From Mesorhizobium sp. (GTDB lineage Bacteria > Pseudomonadota > Alphaproteobacteria > Rhizobiales > Rhizobiaceae): a stretch of 64,000 bases of DNA. Where the stretch lies: positions 62,001 through 126,000 of the forward strand of contig SUGL01000010.1 in assembly GCA_004963905.1 (NCBI GenBank). The letters run 5' to 3'. Made by a program: the position numbers and the translations under genes. The notes under the pieces are model-generated. The model saw only the letters and a list, made by a program, of their open reading frames with translations, ran no database searches and had not been told where the DNA came from. Positions 25,603 to 34,781 of this stretch are shown here, piece after piece (positions within the stretch are counted from its first letter, which is position 1; every line of letters begins with the position of its first letter).

Positions 25603-27036
25603 CTAGCCCGGAGCCGGCACCGCGGAGACCTCGCGGGTCGCCGCGTATCTGGAGTTGAACTCGGCCGAATTGATGATGCCGAAGGCCACCATCTCCCGTG
25701 TCATGGATCCCGCACGCAGCTGAGTGACATAGGTCTCCAGCCCGTAGCCGTCCGCGCCACGGCCGAGAAGCAACTGAAACAGGAAATTGACGTAGGCACT
25801 GTCCGTCAGGCCGATCGTCACATATTTGGCTTCGAAATCGTCCGTACGCATCATTTCCACGATCATGTCGGCAAGTTTGCTGTTCCCGTCTTCGAGTGCT
25901 GCCGACCACCGTCCCACGCTGTCGGCGTCGCCCTGGCGGCCAAGAACGAGGCAGTAAGCGAAGCTCGCCTGCCTGACATAGACCGGCTTGTCCGCAGCCG
26001 TGGTCTGGGGGTCGCATTCCCGAAGCGGCTTGGGCGACGGCTGCGGACCGCGGATCAAGTCGCGCACAGTCTTGTAGGCGGGCTTCGGCTCGCCGGCCCT
26101 CCATTTGCCGTCGGATGCGGGGGTGAGCCTCACCAATCCCATCTTGGCTTCGAAGCTTGGTGCCCAATAGGTCTCGTCGAACAATTCATAAATGTGAGCC
26201 GCTTCGACCTTGTATTTGGCGCTGAGTTCGCGAAGCCGCGTCATCGTCTGCTTGATGCCGTCGGCCTGCTGCCGCTCGCCGCGCTGACTTCCGTAAGGGT
26301 TATTGAATTCGGTGACCCAGATCGGCTTGCCGTAGCCCGAGATCTCGCGGAAAGCCCATTCCGGATCGTCGCCATACATATGCCAGACCGAGATGTCCCA
26401 AGAGATCCCATCCTGCTTCATACGCGCGAACGCGCCCGTATGGCCCCATCCCGCCGTGCCCATCGCCTTCCTGATGCCGGGATCGGCCTCCGTCATGCCC
26501 TCGGACAGGCCTTTGAGGACGGCGCTCACCTTCACCCAGCGCGGGCCGTAGTAGTCGAGCGCTCCCGTTCCTCCCGCGGGTCCCCATGCGCAGGGATACT
26601 GGGTGCCGTCGTCGCGCTTTTCGCAGGGCTGGATGATGGCATAGTTCTCCAACTCGTTGCCGAGTTCCCAAACCCGGATATCGTCCTTGAACCTGGTGCC
26701 AAGAGCGATCGCCAGCTTCCGGCTCTTTTCATAGAGATCTTGCGGGCTGTCCTTATCCATATTCACGCCCGCCGGCGTGATGACGGGCAGAATCTCGATC
26801 CCTCTTGCCTTTCCGGCGTCGACAAGGGCGGCAAGCTTATCCGCGTTGTCCTCGCCGGTGACGTTCACGCGGTACGATTTCAGGCCGAGATCCTTGAGGA
26901 AGTCGAGTTGCCTTTCAAACGGGACGCCCGGATAGGCAACTATGGGATGTCCGTTGACGCCCCAGAGGAGATCAGCGGAAGCGGGCGCGACGGTCACAAA
27001 CAGGCAGGCCGCGGCGACTGCAGAACGAAAAGACAT
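25603..27036 (-). CDS. Exported clan GH-A glycoside hydrolase with C-terminal DUF4214 domain
   Basis: 477 residues. ATG 27036 is chosen because GGAGG lies 8 bp upstream. A signal peptide ends near residue 22 (PASA). The catalytic TIM barrel shows the acid/base motif VWELGNELE and a nucleophile candidate in PIWVTEFNNP, as in GH5/GH39-type clan-A enzymes. Residues about 375-470 are a DUF4214-like helical domain (YCLVLGRQGDADSVGRW; FLFQLLLGRGADGYGLETY). DUF4214 occurs on secreted and surface proteins. It is 29 bp upstream of the DUF4038 gene, so the two enzymes are made together. Confidence 0.83.
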   Translation of the reverse strand: MSFRSAVAAACLFVTVAPASADLLWGVNGHPIVAYPGVPFERQLDFLKDLGLKSYRVNVTGEDNADKLAALVDAGKARGIEILPVITPAGVNMDKDSPQDLYEKSRKLAIALGTRFKDDIRVWELGNELENYAIIQPCEKRDDGTQYPCAWGPAGGTGALDYYGPRWVKVSAVLKGLSEGMTEADPGIRKAMGTAGWGHTGAFARMKQDGISWDISVWHMYGDDPEWAFREISGYGKPIWVTEFNNPYGSQRGERQQADGIKQTMTRLRELSAKYKVEAAHIYELFDETYWAPSFEAKMGLVRLTPASDGKWRAGEPKPAYKTVRDLIRGPQPSPKPLRECDPQTTAADKPVYVRQASFAYCLVLGRQGDADSVGRWSAALEDGNSKLADMIVEMMRTDDFEAKYVTIGLTDSAYVNFLFQLLLGRGADGYGLETYVTQLRAGSMTREMVAFGIINSAEFNSRYAATREVSAVPAPG

Positions 27037-27128
27037 GGCAAGCGCCTCCGTGCCGGATTTCAAACTCGGGCTGGATAGTCGGGATTGCGATCATGGGAAG
27101 CAATTTGCCCATACGGGTGAAGCGAGTC

Positions 27129-27148
27129 CCCGTACTACCCCTTTCGGA
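27129..27148 (-). promoter_or_regulatory. Shared polysaccharide-locus motif, copy B
   Basis: On the minus strand TCCGAAAGGGGTAGTACGGG, about 93 bp upstream of the hydrolase operon start (27036). CTTAGGGTTACG lies just before it, comparable to CTAAGGGACG before copy C. Confidence 0.45.
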
Positions 27149-27196
27149 CGTAACCCTAAGTCCCAGGCTGCGTCGTTATGGCAGCAGTCGGTTGGA

Positions 27197-28282
27197 CTAT
27201 CTTGGCAAACTGCCAACCTCCACCGGCCGCCGGTTCCGCTGGCGTTTTATGGCCTTTCGGATGAAGTCCAGAATAGGCTTTTCCAGCAACAGATGTGTCA
27301 GCACGCCGACAATGATGCATATGCATATGACCGCAAGAACGAACGGAACTTGCGACACCCCGCCAACAAACGTCGACTTGATCAGCCAGCCATATGCCAC
27401 CATGACGAAGATGTGCGTCAGATAGAGCGCGTAAGATGCGTCGCCGAGCAGCACGGCGGCTCGGCCCAGTTTCGACCGCGGCCGCTCGACGTTGAGAAAC
27501 GCCGCCACGATCAAAGTCGCCGGAATCCCCCACATAATGACCCGAGTGGCATCCGGCGCGGCATCGTGTTGCATCGTGAAAATCGAAGCCGCAATTATCG
27601 CCGCAAATCCTATGACACTGAGAGCTTGCGGGACTTTCCATTTTCCTCCAGCGCAAAACAACAGCGCCAAAACAATGCCGAAACAGAATTCCAGAATGAG
27701 GGGGCTGGAGACGAAGTTGGCAAATGTCGGATCCTGAATCCGGCCTCCAAACGCAATCCCGACGATCATCAGGAGTATGGCCGCAATCGATGTTGGCCCC
27801 ATCCTACCCAACGCCAGGCAAATCGAAAAAATCACATAGAAATATATCTCATATGAAAGCGTCCATGCGACAAACACCAGCTTGTCACCTGGAAGCAATA
27901 GCACCGAGTTTAATAAAGTATACGAGTCTATGTGCTTGTTGTGCAGGAACCCAACTGCCGATACCGCGAAGATGGCAGCGCTGCATATCCAGTATAAAGG
28001 GAAAATGCGCGTTGCCCGCTTGATGATGAAATCCTTTGGCGAATCAGGGAGCCGCCCGAAAGGGAAGCTCACATAGACCATGATAAACCCGCTGATCACG
28101 AAGAACAGATCGACTCCGGCGCCGCCGGATGTTGCTACCCAGTAAGGGCCGAAGCGCCCAGCCTCCGATCCCTCCGACATGTCGAGGGTATGGCGAACGA
28201 CCACAGCAAGCGCCGCAATCGCGCGGAGCATCTGAAGCCCATACAGCTCGCGGTTCTGCCTGCCCATCGCATTCCCAGCCAT
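27197..28282 (-). CDS. Membrane acyltransferase 3 family protein
   Basis: 361 residues from ATG 28282 (ATG 28267 is an alternative; neither has a strong ribosome binding site). Ten or so hydrophobic segments and the family motif LYGLQMLRAIAALAVVVRHT with the catalytic-type His, then VDLFFVISGFIMVY, define the OafA/ExoZ acyltransferase-3 family. The C-terminus ends in basic residues. ExoZ-like members acetylate exopolysaccharide sugars at the inner membrane. It is monocistronic as far as the sequence shows. Confidence 0.88.
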   Translation of the reverse strand: MAGNAMGRQNRELYGLQMLRAIAALAVVVRHTLDMSEGSEAGRFGPYWVATSGGAGVDLFFVISGFIMVYVSFPFGRLPDSPKDFIIKRATRIFPLYWICSAAIFAVSAVGFLHNKHIDSYTLLNSVLLLPGDKLVFVAWTLSYEIYFYVIFSICLALGRMGPTSIAAILLMIVGIAFGGRIQDPTFANFVSSPLILEFCFGIVLALLFCAGGKWKVPQALSVIGFAAIIAASIFTMQHDAAPDATRVIMWGIPATLIVAAFLNVERPRSKLGRAAVLLGDASYALYLTHIFVMVAYGWLIKSTFVGGVSQVPFVLAVICICIIVGVLTHLLLEKPILDFIRKAIKRQRNRRPVEVGSLPR

Positions 28283-28653
28283 GTCGGAACAAGGCCATCG
28301 ATCGTAGGTCGATCCTGCCACAACACAACGCATCCCTCCGGCGAGGGCATCCTTACGTCCAATGGATATCCTGAAGGCTCTGTCGATACCGAGGCGATCG
28401 CAGGGCCGGAAGGAGCGCCCCGCCCGGCTGTCCTCACAACCTCCGAGCGTAAGGCAGCATGTCTTTGGTTGCCGCGACCGATGCGGGTCGTTGCCGAGTG
28501 GTCGACAGGCAGAACCGTCACGCCGGCGCTACCCCTTTGGGCGGGTGCGTCCCTTAGCCTTTTTGGCGGCATGATCTTCCAACTCGTTTGTCGGACTATC
28601 GGTGATCGATCGGGGCGGACGAGCTCCCGCCTGACTGGAGAAGAACAGCACCC
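28283..28653. other. Divergent intergenic region, acyltransferase and wzx
   Basis: 370 bp. It holds copy C of the shared motif at 28523-28542, facing the acyltransferase gene. A small inverted repeat CGATCGTAGGTCGATC-like lies near 28299. No coding region is supported. Confidence 0.5.
28523..28542 (-). promoter_or_regulatory. Shared polysaccharide-locus motif, copy C
   Basis: On the minus strand GCCCAAAGGGGTAGCGCCGG, with CTAAGGGACG preceding. It faces the acyltransferase gene, 240 bp away, and could instead lie in the leader of an upstream start. Confidence 0.4.
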
Positions 28654-30111
28654 ATGCTCGGCGTAAAACGCGCACTCCTGATAAGCACGGGTGAACGCTA
28701 CGTGCTGTTTGCCACGAATTTTGCCACTGCTGCCGCGGTCTCGCGAATCTTGACGCCCGAAGAGATCGGGGTATCGGCGATCGGCACCGCTATCCTGGCG
28801 ATTATCATGTCCGTCAGGGAATTCTCGAGTTCGAGCTACCTGATACAGCGCGACGAACTGAGCCGCGAAGATATCGGCGCGGCATTTACGGTGATGTTCA
28901 TCCTTACTGGGATCATCGCAGCCGTTCTCGTCGCCGTCTCCCCCGGATTGGCTCTCTTCTATCGGCAGCCCAACCTCGTCCCCTACTTCCACATCGTCTC
29001 GATCTGCCTCTTCCTCGATGCTTGCTTCATTCTGATCAACGCCCTGCTCCGGCGGGAAATGTCCTTTGGCAAGGTAGCAGCCATCAACATCACTGGGGCG
29101 GTGACGTCTTCGGCGGCAACAATCGTGCTTGCGTTTGCCGGCTTCAGCTACATGAGCTTCGCTTGGGGATGGCTGATCGGCAGCGGGCTTGCCGCGGCGC
29201 TCGCTCTGGCCCTGCGTCCCCATTTCTGGATGTTCAAGCCGTCCTTCGCCAATTGGCGCGCGATGATCTCGTTCGGCGGATACAATGGCGCCATCGCCAT
29301 CATCTTCTACATCTTCGATGCGCTGCCTTTGCTGCTCCTGGGCCGCTTCGTATCGCCGAATGCGGCGGGCTTGTTCAGCCGCACCCTGTTGATCGGTCAG
29401 ATACCCGACAAACTCATCCTCGGAGGAGCGATGAGCGTCGTGCTGCCGGCCTTTTCGGCCGAAGTCAGGCAAGGCAGGGATTTGAAACGCCCATATCTCG
29501 CGGCCCTTTCTCTCATCACCGGGCTCCACTGGCCCGCGCTCCTAGTGCTTTCGGTGCTGGCGCGTCCCGTCATAGAAATCACGCTCGGTCACCAATGGGT
29601 CGAGGCAGCCCCGCTCGTCCAGGTCGTCGCCATCGCCCTTCTTTTCTCGTTCAGTTTCCAGCTCAACTATCCGGTGACGGTGGCGGTGGGCGCGATCCGC
29701 GACTTGCTCATTCGGGCATTGATCGCCTTCCCGCTTTCCGGGGTCATCCTGTCGATAGCCGTAATTTTCGGCGGACTGCACGCAGCCGTCTGGTGCATGC
29801 TGGTGACCGTTCCTTTCCAGGCATTTGTCGCTCTGAGCTTCGTCCGTCGCAGGTTGGGACTGAGACGCAGGGACATCGCCGCGGCGATATGGAGAAGCGC
29901 CGTCGTGGCCGTCGCGAGCGTGCTCCCTCCGCTCGTCGTCACCTGGGCTTACGGTTCCGGCGCCGGCCTTTCATACGGGCAGGCATTTGGCGCGGGATTG
30001 CTGGCACTGATCGGATGGGCAACGGCGCTGGTCCTTACCAGGCATCCGCTGCTCGGCGAGATCGTCAGAACCATCCCGGAATTTCGGCGGGTTCGTGCCT
30101 CGGCAGGCTGA
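28654..30111 (+). CDS. Wzx-type polysaccharide flippase
   Basis: 485 residues from ATG 28654. About 12-14 hydrophobic segments span the chain, and the start (GVKRALLISTGERYVLFATNFATAAAVSRILTPEE, residues 3-37) is the ring of a polysaccharide transporter of the MATE-like Wzx/ExoT group. It moves undecaprenyl-linked repeat units across the inner membrane. It is transcribed divergently from the acyltransferase gene and converges on the glycosyltransferase operon at 30154. Confidence 0.88.
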   Translation: MLGVKRALLISTGERYVLFATNFATAAAVSRILTPEEIGVSAIGTAILAIIMSVREFSSSSYLIQRDELSREDIGAAFTVMFILTGIIAAVLVAVSPGLALFYRQPNLVPYFHIVSICLFLDACFILINALLRREMSFGKVAAINITGAVTSSAATIVLAFAGFSYMSFAWGWLIGSGLAAALALALRPHFWMFKPSFANWRAMISFGGYNGAIAIIFYIFDALPLLLLGRFVSPNAAGLFSRTLLIGQIPDKLILGGAMSVVLPAFSAEVRQGRDLKRPYLAALSLITGLHWPALLVLSVLARPVIEITLGHQWVEAAPLVQVVAIALLFSFSFQLNYPVTVAVGAIRDLLIRALIAFPLSGVILSIAVIFGGLHAAVWCMLVTVPFQAFVALSFVRRRLGLRRRDIAAAIWRSAVVAVASVLPPLVVTWAYGSGAGLSYGQAFGAGLLALIGWATALVLTRHPLLGEIVRTIPEFRRVRASAG

Positions 30112-30153
30112 CCCGCGCACGCCGCGGGAGCCCGCTGGATCGTTGTGATTGGA

Positions 30154-31077
30154 TCAAGAGAGCTGCCCGATCAGCCGCGAAATCCTGATCCGCTCGGCTT
30201 TCCTGCGCAGTCCGTTTGCCCAGTACGCCAATCCCAGATAGCCAGAAGGAACTTCCAGGCCGAGATCCCGGCATTCATGCGCTATGCGACGAAGTACGGA
30301 CCGCTCCTTCCTGTCGGCGCGGTGAGCTCTCGCGGGGAGGAATTTCTCGGGCCCGGTATAGTGACGGATCAATGCACGGTCCCAATAGGCGGTCTGAAAG
30401 GCAGACTTCTGCACGTTAAATTCCACCGGAAGCGTTTCCCATGATCCGTCGGCGGCGATGTTGAAGGCGCATTGGTCGAGATCATTGCATGCTCCATCCC
30501 AATAGGGGCAGAAGTCGGCATGGGCCTTGACCGCGGCTTCGTACCGCTCGGGAATTCCCGAAGCAATCCATCGGGAGGCATTGATGACCAGCAGGCCGGA
30601 GTTGAAGTAGCGTCGCTGAAGGCCGTGCTTGTCGCAGTTAGCGAAGAAGGCGGGATTGTCGCGGCCCGTGGACACGGACAGGTCGGGCGCCGCGGCCAGC
30701 GGCTGCGTTCTTGGCGCGGCAATTTCCAGATCAAGAGGCCGCACGGCCAGCGTGTCATTGTCAAGGTAACAGACGACATCGTGTTCGTTGGAAACCATCG
30801 CGATCGCGTCGGTCTTTGCGTATGCAGTCGGCGTTATGTGGCCGCGACCTGGCAGACCCCGATCGACCGTCAGCAGGGTGTGGGTCGCCAGCCGATGCCC
30901 CTTCGCCTGGAGGAACCTGAGCACGGTTGGCGGCGGGGCCGAGCGGAAACCAGCCTGAACGATGTGAATGTCTATCTCGCGCGATTGGTTCAAGCCTAGC
31001 GCGACAGCACTGGCATAGGTCAGATCGTCACGCCTGCCGTCCGTCAGGTAGACGACACCAAGCCGCCTCCTGGTCAC
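30154..31077 (-). CDS. Glycosyltransferase, GT8-like
   Basis: 307 residues. GTG 31077 overlaps the stop of the upstream glycosyltransferase gene (GTGA) and is preferred to the longer frame. LGVVYLTDGRRDDLTYAS opens a GT-A fold, VVCYLDNDTLAVRP is the DxD-type metal site, and FNSGLLVINASRW, with DLDQCAFN later, resembles GT8 enzymes. It should add a hexose or similar sugar to the lipid-linked repeat unit. It is the last gene of a two- or three-gene operon. Confidence 0.75.
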   Translation of the reverse strand: MTRRRLGVVYLTDGRRDDLTYASAVALGLNQSREIDIHIVQAGFRSAPPPTVLRFLQAKGHRLATHTLLTVDRGLPGRGHITPTAYAKTDAIAMVSNEHDVVCYLDNDTLAVRPLDLEIAAPRTQPLAAAPDLSVSTGRDNPAFFANCDKHGLQRRYFNSGLLVINASRWIASGIPERYEAAVKAHADFCPYWDGACNDLDQCAFNIAADGSWETLPVEFNVQKSAFQTAYWDRALIRHYTGPEKFLPARAHRADRKERSVLRRIAHECRDLGLEVPSGYLGLAYWANGLRRKAERIRISRLIGQLS

Positions 31078-32069
31078 GCGCGATCCTCCGCGTGGTTGGC
31101 GACCGAGCCCACCCGAGCCGAAATCACCGACAGCGCTCGTTTTATGGTCCCCTTCTTTCGATAGAAATGTCCCATCGGCGGGAACAGCCTCGATAACGGC
31201 GTTAGCGAGAAGCAATATCTAAACAGCTCGACGCCGTACGCCGTCTTTCCCCGGAACAGATGGGAGATTGCCGACCAGTAGGCAGCGTCGCCAATTCTGT
31301 GCATGGCTATGCGATGCAACCGGTTTGCTTCCCGCATGGCCGCTCCTTCCCTTGCGAAGAAGCTGTTGAATACCGCCTCCCGTTCCTTCAGCTGGATCAG
31401 TTTGTCTGAGAAGTAGACAACCGTCATTTGCTCCGGATGCAGGCGGCGGATGCCGAGGGCGCCTTCGAACTCCACGACGCAACCCAACCGGGCAAGGCGA
31501 AGCGCGATCTCCAGGTCGTCTGCGTGGGGAAGCGACGCCCGGTAGTGCCCCACCGCCTTTTGCGCGGCCGTCCTGACCACCACCGCTCCCAAGGCCAGGG
31601 ACAGCCCTAGATGGCGGCAGCAATCCGCGATGAACCCCGCCCCTTCCCTGATCCGCCATCGATCCGGTTGACTTGGTTCGACGAAATCCTCTCCGTCGAT
31701 CATGCTAAGTTCGGGGCCAATGGCGAAAACAGCCGTCGGATTGCTTTCGAGGACGTCGATGGCGCGCCGGAGCGAACCGTCCGCAAGGAGATCGTCGGCG
31801 CACAGGATGATGAAGTAGTCGCCGCGCGCAAGGTCGATGCCTTCGTTGAAGGACGCTACCGGCCCAAGATTTCTGGCATGGCGGACGATTTCAATCCGAC
31901 TGTCCTCGGCAGCGAAGCGGCGCGCCACCTCCACGCTGTCGTCGGTCGAGGCGTTGTCAATGACGATGATGCGGAGGTCGTCAATGTCCTGCGAAAGCAC
32001 ACTGCGTATGCATTGCGCAAGGTACCTTCCGGCGTTGTAGCAAGGTATGGCTACATCGATGCGAGCCAT
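31074..32069 (-). CDS. Family 2 glycosyltransferase
   Basis: 331 residues from ATG 32069; the longer frame would overlap the neighbouring gene region and lacks a ribosome binding site. The GT2 fold is visible: IDVAIPCYNAGRYL at the N-terminus, IIVIDNASTDDS, and the metal-binding CADDLL near residue 90. HADDLEIALRLARLGC carries the ED-like region. It uses a nucleotide sugar to extend the repeat unit at the inner membrane face. It is coupled to the downstream GT8-like gene by a GTGA overlap. Confidence 0.88.
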   Translation of the reverse strand: MARIDVAIPCYNAGRYLAQCIRSVLSQDIDDLRIIVIDNASTDDSVEVARRFAAEDSRIEIVRHARNLGPVASFNEGIDLARGDYFIILCADDLLADGSLRRAIDVLESNPTAVFAIGPELSMIDGEDFVEPSQPDRWRIREGAGFIADCCRHLGLSLALGAVVVRTAAQKAVGHYRASLPHADDLEIALRLARLGCVVEFEGALGIRRLHPEQMTVVYFSDKLIQLKEREAVFNSFFAREGAAMREANRLHRIAMHRIGDAAYWSAISHLFRGKTAYGVELFRYCFSLTPLSRLFPPMGHFYRKKGTIKRALSVISARVGSVANHAEDRA

Positions 32070-32169
32070 CAGCGCTGCCTTCCCATGGCTGGCCGGCGGC
32101 GCCTTTTCGTCGGTGTGGGCTTGCTGTGGACGCCAGCGCCGTCTCCAAGTTCTGGCCGAGGACAAGGCA

Positions 32170-33459
32170 TCACGTTGCTCCGCCACGAACAAAGGACAGG
32201 GATTGGGTTGCGAAATCGGCATCGACCTGAACCATAAGTTCCAGGTATTTCCATGCGATCCAGCGCCACGAATAGCTGCTCGCCTTGGCGTTGCCCTTGG
32301 TCACCAGCCACTCGCGCAGGGCCGGGTTGAGCAGGAGCAGGCGAACCTTCTCGGCCCATGAATGGGCGTCGTCCGGATCGGCATAGAGGGCCGAATCCCC
32401 GCAGATTTCCGGGAGGCACGGCGAGGTCGATGCAATGACGGGACAGCCCGACGCCATCGCTTCGACCGCTGGAAGCCCGAAACCCTCGATGCGTGACGGA
32501 AACAGGAAGCAGAGCGCGCCCTCGAGCGCCTTCTTGAAGTCGTCATCGCCTATGCGGCCAAGGAAGACGATGTTGCCGGGCAAGTTCGGGACGTATCGCA
32601 GGAGCGTGGCTTCGTCGACATCGCCCGGCATCCACAGATCCAGACCCATCTCATCGAGGAGCGGGGCCAGCCGGGCGAGAAGTCCCATGTTCTTGTATTC
32701 CTGATCCCGTCTGCCAAGACAAAGCACATAGGGTCTGCCACGGCCGACGGTCAGCGACGATCTCGCGGCATCCCATCTCCTGGCGTGATCGCTGCCGTTG
32801 TAGGTGATGACGATGTTTTCCTCCGGCGCGATGCCGAACGCCACCAGATGGCTGCGCGAGAGTTGCGAGACGGTGGTGATGCGGGCTGCCCGCCTGCCGA
32901 GCGCCGGCAGAATGAGGCGGTGCGCCCAGCGGAAGCCCCGTCCATAGCTCGACGGCATCAGCCTGGTGTGCATGTCGTGGACGCAGGCGATCTGGCGCTT
33001 CAGCACGACAGGGGCGAGGTTGCAGAAGCTCAGCAACCCTCCGGGCACGTGCCAGGGCAACTGCGCCTGCACCCAGAACTGGGGAAGTCGCGGCCGGTTG
33101 AACTCGGGAACCACTCGGACGGCGATGGCGTCGAGATGGAGAGGTTCCGACAGCGGGCGCGGCACGACGAGATCGATATCCAGATCGCGCCCGAGCGGAT
33201 GCCGCTCCGAAATGAGGGCATCGAGCGCCATCGTGACCTCGCGGGCGTAGCGAGCCACGCCGTTCGGCCGAAGTGTCGTGAAGTCTCCGTTTATGGTCCA
33301 GCGCCGTCTCGGCGTTCCCGGTTTTTCCAAGGACCACGCGGAATGCCCGATCGAATTCTCTGCATTCTCGGCCAGCGATTTCACCAGCGGCGTGTCGGGG
33401 TGATAACCATTCCGCAGTCGGGGTGGCGCGTCTGTCGTATCGAAATCGAGCTTGCCCAT
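32170..33459 (-). CDS. Family 4 glycosyltransferase
   Basis: 429 residues, ATG 33459 after GGGGAAGGGC. The conserved GT4 site is SRIEGFGLPAVEAMASGCPVI (Glu-x7-Glu, about residues 332-352), with CVHDMHTRLMP and TYNGSDHARRW in the middle. The segment RRWTINGDFTTLRPNGVARYAREV near residue 52 closely matches the N-terminus of the divergent neighbour at 33651, which makes the two a paralogous pair. This copy has an extra 50-residue N-terminal extension. Confidence 0.88.
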   Translation of the reverse strand: MGKLDFDTTDAPPRLRNGYHPDTPLVKSLAENAENSIGHSAWSLEKPGTPRRRWTINGDFTTLRPNGVARYAREVTMALDALISERHPLGRDLDIDLVVPRPLSEPLHLDAIAVRVVPEFNRPRLPQFWVQAQLPWHVPGGLLSFCNLAPVVLKRQIACVHDMHTRLMPSSYGRGFRWAHRLILPALGRRAARITTVSQLSRSHLVAFGIAPEENIVITYNGSDHARRWDAARSSLTVGRGRPYVLCLGRRDQEYKNMGLLARLAPLLDEMGLDLWMPGDVDEATLLRYVPNLPGNIVFLGRIGDDDFKKALEGALCFLFPSRIEGFGLPAVEAMASGCPVIASTSPCLPEICGDSALYADPDDAHSWAEKVRLLLLNPALREWLVTKGNAKASSYSWRWIAWKYLELMVQVDADFATQSLSFVRGGAT

Positions 33460-33650
33460 GCCCTTCCCCGGTCCTTTCGGAACTCATGGCCAGACTAGCA
33501 TCCCCGGCGGCGCGGAGGTCCTCAGACGTTTGAGGTAGGAAGGCCATCCGATCTCGCCCATCCGAATGATTGCCGGCGAACCGCATGACCCGATGGCCAT
33601 GGTGACCCCGCGTCGCCGCCCCCCCACACTGAGGGTTCAAAGAGGTTGCC

Positions 33651-34781
33651 ATGACACGGCGCTGGACAATCAACGGACGCTTCCTTTCCCAGCCGACAAC
33701 CGGCGTCCAACGCTATGCGCGCGAGGTCGTCCGCGGGCTCGACGCGTTGATCGCGGAACAGGTGCCTTTGGCCCGCGGGCTGGACGTTGCACTGCACTGC
33801 CCGCCTGGATCGGAGGAAATCCCCCTCGCTCGCATCGACCGCCGCGAGATCGGCAGCGGGCGCGGCCATGCCTGGGAGCAGATGCAGCTTCCCTCGTCCC
33901 TCGGCGGCGGCGGACTGCTCAGCCTTTGCAACACAGGGCCGCTCGTTTGCCGGAAGCAGATCGTCTGCATCCATGACGCAAATGTCTGGAACGCTCCGCA
34001 GAGCTACTCGCTTGCCTTCAGGAACTTCTACAGAATGCTGCTGCCGTGTCTCGGCAGGACCGCATGGGGCATTTCGACCGTTTCCAACTACTCGCTGGGC
34101 GAGCTGGTCCGCCGCGGCGTCACCCCCGCTCGACGGGCTTTCGTGGCGCCGAACGGCCATGAGCATGCCTTGCGGTGGACGCCTGAACACTCGCCGGCGA
34201 CACGACGGGCGGCCTCGCCGGAAACCATCGTCCTGATCGGCAGCGCCGCACCGCACAAGAATGTGGAGCTCATCCTGAACATGGCCGGCCGCCTTGCCGA
34301 AAACGGGTTCAGGATCGCGATTGTCGGCATGTCGGATTCGCGCGTTTTCCGCTCGGAATCGACCAGGACCGAAGCGCAGAACATTCATTGGCTCGGTCGC
34401 ATCTCCGATTGCGAGTTGGTGGCTCTGCTCGAGGACTCGCTCTGCCTTGCCTTCCCTTCGCTCACGGAAGGTTTCGGCCTGCCTGCCCTCGAGGCGATGG
34501 CGGTCGGCTGCCCGGTCGTGGTTTCCGACCGCGCCAGCCTGCCCGAGGTCTGCGGCGACGCGGCGCTGTTTGCGCCTCCCGACGACCCGGAGGCCTGGTT
34601 CGCGCATTTCAGGCGGCTGCGCAGTTCCGAGGCGCTGCAGCTGCGGATGGTGGCGAGGGGAAAAGAGAGAGCCCTGGAGTACGGCTGGAGGGCGACCGCT
34701 CTGCGCTATCTCGAAGCGATGGCGGCCGCCGATGGCGTCGATACCGAAACGAGGATCGTCAGGGTTCGCGAGTTCACGTGA
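33651..34781 (+). CDS. Family 4 glycosyltransferase
   Basis: 376 residues, ATG 33651 after AGAGGTTGCC. It opens RRWTINGRFLSQPTTGVQRYAREVV and carries the GT4 site LTEGFGLPALEAMAVGCPVV. The domain order and many motifs match the gene at 32170, so the pair arose by duplication and inversion. It overlaps the convergent gene at 34774 by 8 bp at the 3-prime end. The sugar it transfers cannot be told from sequence. Confidence 0.88.
   Translation: MTRRWTINGRFLSQPTTGVQRYAREVVRGLDALIAEQVPLARGLDVALHCPPGSEEIPLARIDRREIGSGRGHAWEQMQLPSSLGGGGLLSLCNTGPLVCRKQIVCIHDANVWNAPQSYSLAFRNFYRMLLPCLGRTAWGISTVSNYSLGELVRRGVTPARRAFVAPNGHEHALRWTPEHSPATRRAASPETIVLIGSAAPHKNVELILNMAGRLAENGFRIAIVGMSDSRVFRSESTRTEAQNIHWLGRISDCELVALLEDSLCLAFPSLTEGFGLPALEAMAVGCPVVVSDRASLPEVCGDAALFAPPDDPEAWFAHFRRLRSSEALQLRMVARGKERALEYGWRATALRYLEAMAAADGVDTETRIVRVREFT

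Noticed and set aside
28135..29529. 464-residue minus-strand frame over the flippase
   Set aside because: Antisense to wzx with Asp/His/Gln-rich composition typical of GC-rich shadow frames.
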